Below, piece after piece: positions 1 to 7,469 of a stretch of 64,000 nucleotides of DNA; within the stretch, counting starts at the first letter, position 1, and each line of letters starts with the position of its first letter. This stretch comes from Pedobacter soli (lineage in GTDB: Bacteria; Bacteroidota; Bacteroidia; Sphingobacteriales; Sphingobacteriaceae): NCBI RefSeq assembly GCF_900101435.1, contig NZ_FMZH01000002.1, forward strand, positions 372,001-436,000. The letters run 5' to 3'. Made by a program: the position numbers and the translations under genes. A model generated the notes under the pieces. It was given only the letters and a program-made list of their open reading frames with translations, was not told the origin of the DNA and ran no database searches.

Positions 1-2
1 GT

Positions 3-149
3 CATACCGGGGATTGGCGTATCGTTTGGAGTGAAATTTTTGAAACAAGAACACTTGCAATTCTAAAGGAGAAAGAGATTAAGAGATGGAAGAGCAGATT
101 AATGATTGAAAAATTAATTGCTTCGGCAAAAGATATTAAGATAACCTAG
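3..149 (+). CDS. GIY-YIG nuclease family protein, C-terminal 48 residues (5' end outside window)
   Basis: The reading frame is open from base 3 to the TAG at 147-149 and gives the end of a small GIY-YIG endonuclease. The segment GDWRIVWSE followed by TRTLAILKEKEIKRWKSR is the typical end of the short (about 80-100 residue) Bacteroidota GIY-YIG proteins, in which a conserved Glu lies in the AL..EKEIK.WK helix. The catalytic GIY and YIG strands and the Arg would lie upstream of the window. The stop codon abuts a decayed tRNA-like sequence. From memory, GIY-YIG genes of this type often sit beside tRNA genes in Bacteroidota; that is recollection and not tested here. The role is presumably DNA cleavage, substrate unknown. 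Confidence 0.8.
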   Translation, partial: HTGDWRIVWSEIFETRTLAILKEKEIKRWKSRLMIEKLIASAKDIKIT

Positions 150-234
150 AAATTATTCAGTTCAGCTGGTTCAGCGCATCCCGTTTACACCGCGGGGGGC
201 GTCCCGATTTGAACATCGGGATCATTTCCCACCA
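147..234 (+). pseudogene. tRNA-like remnant (Val-UAC-like), probably non-functional
   Basis: Downstream of the GIY-YIG stop codon lies a sequence resembling a tRNA: a D-arm-like GTTCAGCTGGTTCAGCGC, an anticodon-arm-like CCCG-TTTACAC...CGGG with a TAC triplet, a T-arm-like CCCGA-TTTGAAC-A-TCGGG and a 3' CCACCA at 229-234. The geometry is wrong: the T loop is eight bases, the anticodon loop would need two extra bases, the D region carries a duplicated TTCAG, and the acceptor stem pairs only partly (GAAATTA against TCATTTC). I read it as a decayed or duplicated tRNA fragment directly followed by a terminator. A covariance-model search would settle it. Confidence 0.45.
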
Positions 235-265
235 AAGCCTTTCAGGAAACTGGAAGGCTTTTTTT
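234..265 (+). terminator. Rho-independent terminator
   Basis: AAAGCCTTTCAG (234-245), loop GAAA, then CTGGAAGGCTTT (250-261, one G-T pair) and a run of T to 265. It follows the tRNA-like remnant directly, as expected for the terminator of a tRNA transcript or of the GIY-YIG gene. The frame of the next gene could be read upstream from a TTG inside this hairpin, but a start there is unlikely. Confidence 0.8.
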
Positions 266-389
266 GTGGTTGAAATTTTCGGTTTTAATTGTGGTATTTG
301 TTTTACCATATAAGTCATTTAAGCTTAGATGGCCTTATGTTTCTTATATGGTTAAGTTTTACATAAATTGGCTGCAGAAAACACAGGCA

Positions 390-1301
390 ATGCTCGGTAA
401 AATTATCAGGTTCATTTTTTTTGGAAACTACTTTGTAGGGATACTTGCTGTTGCCTTAACCATCGAAGCTACCGTGCAGTTGAGGGTACCTTTTAATTCG
501 CTAAATTATTACCTGCTACTTTTCCTGGCGCCAACCATTTATTACACTTACGCCTATAACAAAGTATCGACAAAACCATCTACAACCAATCCGCGTAATC
601 AGTGGTATTTTAAACATAAGCAGTTTATTAATTACAGTCAGGCAGTGCTTTTTATCAGTTGTATGTTGCTGACAATAAACCTGCTTTACCAGAATTTTGA
701 TCACTTTCTGGCCCTGCCACTTAGTTATTGGATAGCTATACTGATTATTGTGACTGCCGGTGGTTTGTATTATGGTTTGTTGCCCCGATCGTTTTTAAAG
801 TTTAACCTGCGCAATACCGGCTGGCTAAAAGCCTTTGTTATTGGTTTTGTATGGGCCTGTTGTGCCAATGTATTGCCGCTCATTATGCTCAAAATCGAGA
901 CCGGTATAGGTTATCACGATTCGGTATTGTGGACCTGGTTATTTATCAAGAACTGGATGTTCTGTACCGTAAACGCCATCATTTTCGATATTAAGGATTA
1001 CCCTACTGATGCAAACCGGCATTTAAGAACTTTTGTGGTACGTTACGGTCTGAGAAGAACCATTTTTAATATCCTCATTCCCTTGTTAGTCGTGGGTTTA
1101 ATTTCACTAGGCATATTTGCCAGTTACAAAGGTTTTGCCTGGCCCCTGGTATTTTGCAATGTGTTACCCTTTATCTTTACCATTTATGTGGCTTATTCCA
1201 TGCACCGGCGAAAAAATATTCTTTACTATTTAATGGTGATCGACGGACTGATTTTGTTCAAAGCCATTTGCGGGATAGTAGGAATGCAATTTGTAGGGTA
1301 G
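390..1301 (+). CDS. UbiA-superfamily-like integral membrane protein
   Basis: A 303-residue, strongly hydrophobic protein with seven to nine predicted membrane helices. The stretch IFDIKDYPTDANRH (about residues 199-212) followed by VVRYGLRRT matches the second aspartate-rich loop of UbiA prenyltransferases (D-x-x-D-x-x-x-D then a conserved R-x-G). The first loop, which in active enzymes carries NDxxD, is here around residues 53-71 and has only Asn and Lys/Thr, so the metal-diphosphate site looks incomplete. I chose ATG 390; the frame is open back to TTG 264, but that lies inside a terminator. A methyltransferase gene follows after 84 bp. It could be an inactive or divergent prenyltransferase; substrate unknown. 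Confidence 0.6.
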   Translation: MLGKIIRFIFFGNYFVGILAVALTIEATVQLRVPFNSLNYYLLLFLAPTIYYTYAYNKVSTKPSTTNPRNQWYFKHKQFINYSQAVLFISCMLLTINLLYQNFDHFLALPLSYWIAILIIVTAGGLYYGLLPRSFLKFNLRNTGWLKAFVIGFVWACCANVLPLIMLKIETGIGYHDSVLWTWLFIKNWMFCTVNAIIFDIKDYPTDANRHLRTFVVRYGLRRTIFNILIPLLVVGLISLGIFASYKGFAWPLVFCNVLPFIFTIYVAYSMHRRKNILYYLMVIDGLILFKAICGIVGMQFVG

Positions 1302-1328
1302 ATGGTTAACTGTTAGGATCGGTTAACT

Positions 1329-1356
1329 GGTTAATTGTTGGGTATTACAATTAACC
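1329..1356. repeat. Perfect 10-bp inverted repeat (hairpin) between two genes
   Basis: GGTTAATTGT (1329-1338) and ACAATTAACC (1347-1356) with an 8-base loop, in the gap between the UbiA-like gene and the methyltransferase. There is no T run after it, so it is not a classical terminator. The gap 1302-1385 is built of GGTTAAC/GGTTAAT words that recur near 10038-10075, 48640-48690 and 50930-50995. Confidence 0.65.
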
Positions 1357-1385
1357 GATTTGTACAATTTAAACAATTAACCAAC

Positions 1386-2012
1386 ATGGATAACAACTAC
1401 GATAAAATAGCCAGACATTATGATACGCTAAGTCGTTTGGTGTTTTTTAAAGCGCAGGTAAATGCGCAGGTTAATCAACTGCGTTATATCCAAAAAAATA
1501 GCGAAGTGCTGATAGTAGGTGGGGGGACGGGATGGATTTTAGAAGAACTCGCTAAGGCGCATCCTGCCGGGCTAAAAATTGTTTATGTGGAAATTTCTGC
1601 TAAAATGATTGCGCTTTCGAAAGCGAGAAATTGTGGAGGCAACGAAGTGGTGTTTGTGAACGAAGGCATTGAAGCCTTTACCGCCGAAACAGCATTTGAT
1701 GTAGTGCTAACGCCATTTCTGTTCGATAATTTTTCAGAAACAAGAGCCAGCGAGGTATTTGAACAATTAGATAGCTATTTAAAACCTGGCGCATTGTGGT
1801 TTCTGGTCGATTTCTCGCTCGATGCAAACAAAGGAAAATGGTGGAAATTGCTCCTGCTGAAATCGATGTACCGTTTTTTTAAATTATTAGGCATTGTAGA
1901 AGCCAGTAACCTGATTGATATGCATCCTTATTTTTTAGGTAAAAACTACGAAGTGGTGGAAGAACGTTTTTATTATAGCGGCTTTATTAAAGGTGCGATC
2001 TATAAAAAATGA
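1386..2012 (+). CDS. Class I SAM-dependent methyltransferase
   Basis: A 208-residue soluble protein. The SAM-binding glycine loop is VLIVGGGTG (residues 41-49), followed by an acidic residue at the end of strand 2 (VYVEIS, Glu69) that should bind the ribose hydroxyls. An opening YDKIARHYD resembles UbiE-like methyltransferases. Length and order fit methyltransf_11/25 type enzymes. The ATG at 1386 gives a normal N-terminus; the frame extends back to 1335, but that would include the intergenic repeat. It lies between a UbiA-like membrane protein and a flavoprotein on the same strand, so a role in modifying a lipid or quinone-like compound is possible, but that is inference only. Confidence 0.8.
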   Translation: MDNNYDKIARHYDTLSRLVFFKAQVNAQVNQLRYIQKNSEVLIVGGGTGWILEELAKAHPAGLKIVYVEISAKMIALSKARNCGGNEVVFVNEGIEAFTAETAFDVVLTPFLFDNFSETRASEVFEQLDSYLKPGALWFLVDFSLDANKGKWWKLLLLKSMYRFFKLLGIVEASNLIDMHPYFLGKNYEVVEERFYYSGFIKGAIYKK

Positions 2013-2081
2013 CATTCTTACAATGCATCTTTGTTGCATTTAATGGTGTCTTTGCTCATTTTTGTTCCAAAAGAAAGATAT

Positions 2082-2978
2082 ATGAATTTTGATGTAATTA
2101 TAATTGGTGGCAGTTACTCGGGTTTATCTGCTGCGCTTACTTTGGCCCGTGCTACGCGTTCAGTACTTGTAATTGATAGCGGGAAACCTTGTAACAGGCA
2201 AACACCGCACTCGCATAACTTTTTAACGCATGACGGCGATACACCCGCTGAAATTGCCGCAGAGGCTAAAGCTGAGGTTTTAAAATATCCAACCGCTAAA
2301 ATGATAGCCGGCAAAGCCATTAAGGCTAGTCAAAAAACAGGTGGCTTTACTGTTGGACTTGAAAGTGGCGAAAGTTTTTCGGCCAGAAAACTACTGATTG
2401 CTACCGGTTTAAAAGATGTATTGCCAGAAATTAAAGGTCTGGCCGAATGCTGGGCCATATCGGTAATTCACTGCCCGTATTGCCATGGTTACGAGGTTAA
2501 GGGCGAGGCAATTGGCTTAATGATGAATGGCGACCAGGCTTTTGACATGGCTAAAAACCTTTATTTGTGGAATAAAGATTTAACCTTGCTTACCAATGGA
2601 AAATCGGAATTAACAGCTGAACAAACTGAAAAGCTAAAAGCTAAATCAATCCTGATAGTAGAAACTGAAATTGTTGAATTTGAACATACCAACGGGAATC
2701 TTAGTGAAGTGGTTTTTGCCGGAGGAGAAAAACTGGCTTTAAAGGCGGTGTATGCCAGACCAAATGTAGAACAGCATATCGATTTTGATGCGCAGCTCAA
2801 TTTCGAATTAACAGATTTGAAAACAATAAAGGTTAATGAGCAGCAGCAAACTACTGCAAAAGGTGTTTATGCGGCAGGCGATTGCGCAACCATGTTCAGG
2901 TCGTTATCGTATATCACGGCAGCAGGCACTATGGCCGCTGTGGTGTTGAATAAAGAAATGATTTCAGAAGATTTTTGA
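2082..2978 (+). CDS. Thioredoxin-reductase-like NAD(P)/FAD-dependent oxidoreductase
   Basis: A 298-residue flavoprotein. The N-terminal FAD site is VIIIGGSYSGLSAA (residues 5-18), the redox centre is HCPYCHGYE with Cys131 and Cys134, and a second FAD-contacting motif VYAAGDCA lies near residue 266. This order matches low-molecular-weight thioredoxin reductases. The NADPH-domain glycine motif (usually GGGDSA) reads LMMNGDQA, so the cofactor site is altered, as in the thioredoxin-reductase-like branch that does not act on thioredoxin. The start ATG 2082 follows AAGAAAGA. Canonical TrxB is therefore not claimed. It ends 16 bp from the end of a convergent small ORF. Confidence 0.82.
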   Translation: MNFDVIIIGGSYSGLSAALTLARATRSVLVIDSGKPCNRQTPHSHNFLTHDGDTPAEIAAEAKAEVLKYPTAKMIAGKAIKASQKTGGFTVGLESGESFSARKLLIATGLKDVLPEIKGLAECWAISVIHCPYCHGYEVKGEAIGLMMNGDQAFDMAKNLYLWNKDLTLLTNGKSELTAEQTEKLKAKSILIVETEIVEFEHTNGNLSEVVFAGGEKLALKAVYARPNVEQHIDFDAQLNFELTDLKTIKVNEQQQTTAKGVYAAGDCATMFRSLSYITAAGTMAAVVLNKEMISEDF

Positions 2979-2993
2979 TTGACCATCTGAAAT

Positions 2994-3158
2994 TTAGAAT
3001 AAAATTGCGCCTATTATCGTAGCAATAAACATCACTGCAATTACAATTCTGTCGGCAGTTATCCATTGTGCTCTGGTAAGCTGTACAGGCGTTTTTTTTA
3101 TGGTTTCAGTTTTGGGCCTGAAGAACCTGAAAACAGGGGTGTGTAATTTAATGAGCAT
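2994..3158 (-). CDS. Small single-pass membrane protein (54 aa), hypothetical
   Basis: Reading the minus strand from ATG 3158 to TAA 2994 gives 54 residues: a basic N-terminal half (RFFRPKTETIKKTP) and a C-terminal hydrophobic helix (IVIAVMFIATIIGAILF) ending the protein. This is the layout of a tail-anchored or single-span small membrane protein. It is convergent with the flavoprotein gene, with a 15-bp gap, and lies downstream of the permease on the same strand, separated by the 3304-3339 hairpin. No clear ribosome binding site is seen, so it remains a prediction. I do not recognise a family. Confidence 0.45.
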   Translation of the reverse strand: MLIKLHTPVFRFFRPKTETIKKTPVQLTRAQWITADRIVIAVMFIATIIGAILF

Positions 3159-3303
3159 GGGATTGAGTTTTATAGGTTAATAAACATAAGGCAAAACCCA
3201 AGCCAAAAAATGTAAAAAATGTGGAATTGTGAATAACTTATGCAGTTTATGTTCAGGGATTTACAGTTTGCATAGTTGCGACGGAAATGGTACTAAAATA
3301 TTG

Positions 3304-3339
3304 CGATTAAGCTGTACTGAAAACCGAACAGCTTAATCG
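3304..3339. repeat. Perfect 12-bp inverted repeat downstream of the permease gene
   Basis: CGATTAAGCTGT (3304-3315) and ACAGCTTAATCG (3328-3339) around a 12-base loop. It lies about 45 bp after the permease stop codon on the minus strand, followed on that strand by an A/T-rich stretch, so it may act as a transcription terminator or 3' stabilising hairpin. No strong T run is present. Confidence 0.6.
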
Positions 3340-3383
3340 TGCCATGTATATGATAATGAATTTATTAGGAACGCAGTATTTGG

Positions 3384-4841
3384 CTATAATGTTGATGAAG
3401 ATTCCTCATTTGCAGTATGTAGTTTACTGTGTTTTTTACCATACCAAAAGTAAATAGCCAAACCAATAATTAGCCAAACGGCAAGCCTTAACCAGGTTTC
3501 CCAGGGTAAAAATACCATCATGGCAATGCAGGTTAATATACCCAAAATTGGAATTAAAGGTACCAGAGGTACTTTGAAAGGACGCTTAGCTTCAGGATCA
3601 GTTTTTCTCAGAATCAATATGCCCACACAAACCATTAAAAAGGCAAGTAAGGTACCAATACTGGTCATTTCGCCAACTACATTCATGGGGACAAATGCCG
3701 CAAACAAGCCAATAAATAAACAAAGAATCAGGTTTGATTTATATGGCGTTTTAAATTTGCGATGCACATCAGAGAACATTTTAGGAAGTAAGCCATCTTT
3801 ACTGATAGAATAAAACATGCGCGACTGGGCCATTAAATCGATCAGGATTACTGAGGTATAACCAATTAAAATGGCTAGAATAATGGCCTGACTTAACCAT
3901 GCGTATGGTGTTTTTTCTATAGCAATGGCCACTGGTGCGCCGCTGTTGGCAAACTCTTTATAGTTGGCCAAACCTGTCATCACGTGACCAAACAAACCAA
4001 ATAAAACTGTACAAACCACTAAAGAGCCAATAATGCCAATAGGTAAATCTCGCGTAGGGTTTTTGGTTTCCTGAGCCGAAGCCGCTACCGCATCAAAACC
4101 GATGAATACGAAAAATACCAGTCCGGCACCACGTAAAATACCACTCCAGCCAAACTGGCCAAAAGTGCCTGTATTTTGAGGAATGTAAGGATGATAATTG
4201 GCCGGATCGATATATTGCCAGCCCAGCGCAATGAAAACCAGTACTACACCAACTTTTAAAAATACAATAATGCCATTTACAATGGCCGAGCCTTTGGTAC
4301 CGCGGATGAGAATGGCCGTCATAAGGACTACTACCAGCGCAGCAGGAATATTGATCAAACCATGCACGGTAGAGCCATCGGCCAGTTTTGCTGTTTCGAA
4401 TGGCGATAAGGTAAGTTGTGCAAGGAGGTAAATATGTAAACTGGCCAGGAATTTGGTTAAATACTGCGACCAGCTAATGGCCACGGTGGCACAACCAACT
4501 GAATACTCGAGCACCAGATCCCAACCGATAATCCAGGCAAAAAGCTCGCCCATGGTGGCATAAGAGTAGGTGTAGGCACTGCCTGCAACCGGAATCATTG
4601 AGGCAAACTCGGCATAGCACAATGCTGCAAAACCACAGCCCAATGCGGCAATTACAAAAGATAAGGTAACCGCTGGCCCCGAGTGATTGGCTGCTGCCAA
4701 ACCGGTAATGGAAAATAAACCGGCGCCAAGCGTTAGGCCCACACCAATTAAAATGAGGTTAATTGGCCCCAGCGTTCTTTTAAGCGTGCCTTCGCCGCTT
4801 TGGTTTGCTTCAGCAACAATGCTGGCAATAGACTTTTTCAT
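3384..4841 (-). CDS. APC-superfamily amino acid permease (cationic amino acid transporter type)
   Basis: A 485-residue protein with about twelve membrane helices. The first helix has the unwound substrate-binding glycine motif of APC transporters (GVGLTLGAGLF, near residues 33-43), and the loop NHSGPAVTLSF with FASMIPVAGSAYTY matches the CAT/YfnA group. FDAVAASAQETKNPTRDLP is the conserved helix 6-7 region. The expected function is uptake or exchange of amino acids across the inner membrane; the exact substrate cannot be read. It is monocistronic. A possible -7 element, TATTTTTG, lies on the minus strand at 4869-4862, 21 bp before the ATG, without a good -33 partner. Confidence 0.9.
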   Translation of the reverse strand: MKKSIASIVAEANQSGEGTLKRTLGPINLILIGVGLTLGAGLFSITGLAAANHSGPAVTLSFVIAALGCGFAALCYAEFASMIPVAGSAYTYSYATMGELFAWIIGWDLVLEYSVGCATVAISWSQYLTKFLASLHIYLLAQLTLSPFETAKLADGSTVHGLINIPAALVVVLMTAILIRGTKGSAIVNGIIVFLKVGVVLVFIALGWQYIDPANYHPYIPQNTGTFGQFGWSGILRGAGLVFFVFIGFDAVAASAQETKNPTRDLPIGIIGSLVVCTVLFGLFGHVMTGLANYKEFANSGAPVAIAIEKTPYAWLSQAIILAILIGYTSVILIDLMAQSRMFYSISKDGLLPKMFSDVHRKFKTPYKSNLILCLFIGLFAAFVPMNVVGEMTSIGTLLAFLMVCVGILILRKTDPEAKRPFKVPLVPLIPILGILTCIAMMVFLPWETWLRLAVWLIIGLAIYFWYGKKHSKLHTANEESSSTL

Positions 4842-4869
4842 GAAAATAAGTTAAGCAGTTGCAAAAATA

Positions 4870-5268
4870 TTAAAATATATTAATTCTATCGTATTTATAT
4901 AGTTTAACTGTTCGAACTGTTTACCCTTCGACTACGCTCAGGGGGTTAATTGTTGACGTTAGTTTAGGTCAGTGAGGTGAAAATTTCAGAAAGTTTTGTT
5001 TAAACCTGCAACCTAAGCCCAACTGTCCCTGCAAATTAAACCCGATAGCGCCAGATAGCTCCCGGTTTTTTTCTTCAAAAAAAAACGGGACTATGGGCAA
5101 TAGCGGGACTGCTGCAACCGAAGCATTACAGCAATTTGCTTTACTAAAAATAATGCAAATCTTTCACTTTAACAGATTTTTCTGCTCATCTCAAAATTTT
5201 TGTTAAAAATTAATTACCTGACAATCAATTGTTTGTTATTTTATTTTGAATTATTTTAGTACTATGTA
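4870..5268. other. Gene-free stretch between the permease and PadR genes
   Basis: AT-rich DNA with a degenerate repeat at about 5040-5130 (CCCGATAGCGCCAGATAGC and GCAATAGCGGGACTGCTGC) related to sequences near 24340-24440 and 45765-45890. CCCGG and CGGGA flank a run of T and A at 5061-5094 and could form a hairpin. No ORF with coding character was seen. Confidence 0.5.
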
Positions 5269-5300
5269 TTGCATGGTAGTTTATAAAACATATATCTTTG
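5269..5300 (+). promoter_or_regulatory. Bacteroidota-type promoter of the padR-pspC operon
   Basis: TTG (5269-5271) and TATCTTTG (5293-5300, matching TAnnTTTG) are 21 bp apart, the arrangement recognised by the primary sigma factor of Bacteroidota. The PadR start codon is only 5 bp downstream, so the transcript would have almost no leader. Confidence 0.6.
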
Positions 5301-5304
5301 TATT

Positions 5305-5640
5305 ATGATAGCAGAAAATACGCAAACACAAATGCGGAAGGGAATTCTGGAATACTGTGTTTTATCAATCATCTCGAGAGGCGAAATTTATGCCTCTGAT
5401 ATCATTGCTGAATTAAGGTCGGCAAAACTGTTGGTGGTTGAGGGCACACTATATCCATTATTAACCAGGCTTAAAAACAATGGTTTGTTAAGCTACAACT
5501 GGGTAGAATCTACCTCAGGCCCGCCCCGTAAATATTACACCTTAACCGAAGTTGGCAGAGGCATTTTAGCACAATTAGATCAAACCTGGCAGGAACTGGC
5601 CTACGCGGTAGGGGTTTCGCAACAAGGAGCCAATTCATAA
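5305..5640 (+). CDS. PadR family transcriptional regulator
   Basis: A 111-residue protein with a PadR winged helix: MRKGILEYCVLSII (residues 10-23), the recognition region VVEGTLYPLLTRLKNNGLL and the wing SGPPRKYYTLTEVG, then a short C-terminal helix. The VEGTLYPLL.RL.. motif is diagnostic of the short PadR-s1 type that regulates a neighbouring gene. It sits 17 bp upstream of a PspC-domain gene, the usual pairing in Bacteroidota, so it probably controls its own operon in response to envelope conditions. The ATG lies 5 bp after a TAnnTTTG element, so the mRNA may be leaderless. PadR family assignment is firm; the signal is unknown. Confidence 0.92.
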   Translation: MIAENTQTQMRKGILEYCVLSIISRGEIYASDIIAELRSAKLLVVEGTLYPLLTRLKNNGLLSYNWVESTSGPPRKYYTLTEVGRGILAQLDQTWQELAYAVGVSQQGANS

Positions 5641-5657
5641 TCATTAGTAACAAGGAA

Positions 5658-7400
5658 ATGGAAAAGACCATCATCATAAATATAGGGAACACGATTATTC
5701 ACATTGAAGAAAGTGCCTACGAACTCTTAAAGGCGTACCTGAACGAGGTAAAAGGATATTTTGCCAATCATGCCGACGATCTGGAAATTGTAACGGATAT
5801 TGAAAACCGTATTGCCGAATTGCTGACCGAGCAACTGGAAGAGCAGAAAAAGCAGGTTGTTGATGCGGCCAACGTAAATTCGGTTATTGCGCAAATGGGC
5901 AGGGTACAGGATTTTGATACTACGGCCGAAGGCGAAGAAGAACCGGTTGCGCAAAGTGCCTACCAGTATCAGTACGCGGAGAAAAAATTATACCGCGATA
6001 TGGACGACCGGGTTATTGCCGGGGTGTGTGCAGGTATTGCACATTACGTTAATGCCGACGCGAAATGGATCAGGCTGGCTGCTGTTTTAACCATTTTTGT
6101 GGGTGGCTCGGGATTGTTGGTGTATGCCTTACTTTGGATTATTATGCCGAAGGCGAAATCGCGCATTGAAAGAATGGAAATGAAAGGTGAACCTGCCAAC
6201 CTGCAAGGTTTTCAAAAGAACCTCGACGAGGAGTTGCAGGCTGTTAAAGAGCGCTTAAGTGAAGTAAATAAACATGCGCAGCCTATATTTACACGTTTCG
6301 GTATTTTTATAGGCGAGTTTTTTGAGTGGCTGGGCCGTTTTATATCGGGTACCGGCAAAGTGATTTTTAAAGTTATTGCCGGCTTTATTGTAGTTTTTGG
6401 TGCTTTTTTACTGTTAACACTAATTGTTACTACCGCCGCTTTTCAGGGTTTCTGGGATTCGAGCATTTATGAATATTTCCCCTTCTCGATTGTAAACGAT
6501 GGCAACCGTAGCGCCATTTTGTTTGGAGCGTTTGTGGTATTGTTTATCCCGGTTTTGGCTTTGGTACTTTTTTCTATCAGGGTAGCATTTAACAAACAAG
6601 CCATTAATAAAACACTTTCTTTTGCCCTGTTGATTATCTGGTTGGTTGGGGTAGCAATTACCGGATATCAGGCCGCAAAAATATCGACGGAGTTTAAACA
6701 ACATGCAGAATTAACGCAAACTGTTGACCTGAAAAGTTACGGTACTTATGTAATTGATATCGATAAGAGCAAGTATTTCAGTAAAGAGGATAGCATTACC
6801 TACCACATCGACATGAACCAAAAAAATCAGATTGTGGTTGATGATTTTGAAGATGGTCCTTTTGTTACACCGAATAAAATCCGCATTAATATTGAAAAGA
6901 GTGAAACCAATGTTACCCGCTTAACACAGAAATACGAATCGCAGGGTAAAACTTTTTCAAATGCTTTGCAAAATGCGCAAAACATAAGCTATACCTATAC
7001 TTTAAAAGATTCGGCTATGGTATTTAACCCACGTTTCCGCTTAAATAAAGGTACTACCTGGCGTAATCAGGAGGTGAGGTTAACCCTCGAAGTACCGGTG
7101 GGTACCCGACTGATTTTAAAAGAAGATTCGTATCGCTACATTAACAATTACTGGGCCTGGAGCTGTAACGATGCCGAAAACGATCATAATGATAATAGCG
7201 TTTGGGTGATGACGGAAGATGGTTTGAAGTGCGTTGCAGAGTTAAAACAAGAAGCGATAAAAAAGCAGAAGCTGGAAGAAGAACTACATGATTTAAAACT
7301 CCAGCTCAGAGATAAAACTACCGATAGCATTTATCAGGACTCTGTATTGAACAGGATTGGCGAAGTGAAAAAGGAATTGGGTATAGAGCCTGAAGAATAA
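5658..7400 (+). CDS. PspC-domain membrane protein
   Basis: A 580-residue protein. Residues 1-90 form a soluble head (MEKTIIINIGNTIIHIEES, then an acidic helical part). Residues about 108-168 are the PspC domain (KLYRDMDDRVIAGVCAGIAHY...IRLAAVLTIF), with a membrane helix ending in LLWIIMPKAKSR. Three further hydrophobic segments follow (about 240-260, 290-315, 325-345), then a long periplasmic-like region and a coiled coil near the C-terminus (AELKQEAIKKQKLEEELHDL). PspC proteins act in envelope-stress sensing. Preceded by AAGGAA, 17 bp after padR. It is longer than PspC itself (about 120 residues), as is usual for the Bacteroidota form. Confidence 0.88.
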   Translation: MEKTIIINIGNTIIHIEESAYELLKAYLNEVKGYFANHADDLEIVTDIENRIAELLTEQLEEQKKQVVDAANVNSVIAQMGRVQDFDTTAEGEEEPVAQSAYQYQYAEKKLYRDMDDRVIAGVCAGIAHYVNADAKWIRLAAVLTIFVGGSGLLVYALLWIIMPKAKSRIERMEMKGEPANLQGFQKNLDEELQAVKERLSEVNKHAQPIFTRFGIFIGEFFEWLGRFISGTGKVIFKVIAGFIVVFGAFLLLTLIVTTAAFQGFWDSSIYEYFPFSIVNDGNRSAILFGAFVVLFIPVLALVLFSIRVAFNKQAINKTLSFALLIIWLVGVAITGYQAAKISTEFKQHAELTQTVDLKSYGTYVIDIDKSKYFSKEDSITYHIDMNQKNQIVVDDFEDGPFVTPNKIRINIEKSETNVTRLTQKYESQGKTFSNALQNAQNISYTYTLKDSAMVFNPRFRLNKGTTWRNQEVRLTLEVPVGTRLILKEDSYRYINNYWAWSCNDAENDHNDNSVWVMTEDGLKCVAELKQEAIKKQKLEEELHDLKLQLRDKTTDSIYQDSVLNRIGEVKKELGIEPEE

Positions 7401-7420
7401 TTCAGTTACTTAAAACGTTG

Positions 7421-7445
7421 GTCATCCCGATCTGATCGGGATGAC
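7421..7445. repeat. Palindrome GTCATCCCGATC-t-GATCGGGATGAC between pspC-type and barrel genes
   Basis: A perfect 12-bp inverted repeat with a one-base centre, 20 bp after the PspC-domain stop codon and 24 bp before the barrel-protein ATG. It belongs to the GTCATCCCGA repeat type common in intergenic DNA of this phylum. As RNA it would form a stable hairpin that could lower expression of the downstream genes or protect the upstream message. Confidence 0.7.
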
Positions 7446-7469
7446 GAACCGACCTAAAAAGAAGAAACC

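Noticed and set aside
147..234. Functional tRNA-Val gene
   Set aside because: Loop sizes and acceptor pairing do not fit a working tRNA, so it is listed as a remnant.
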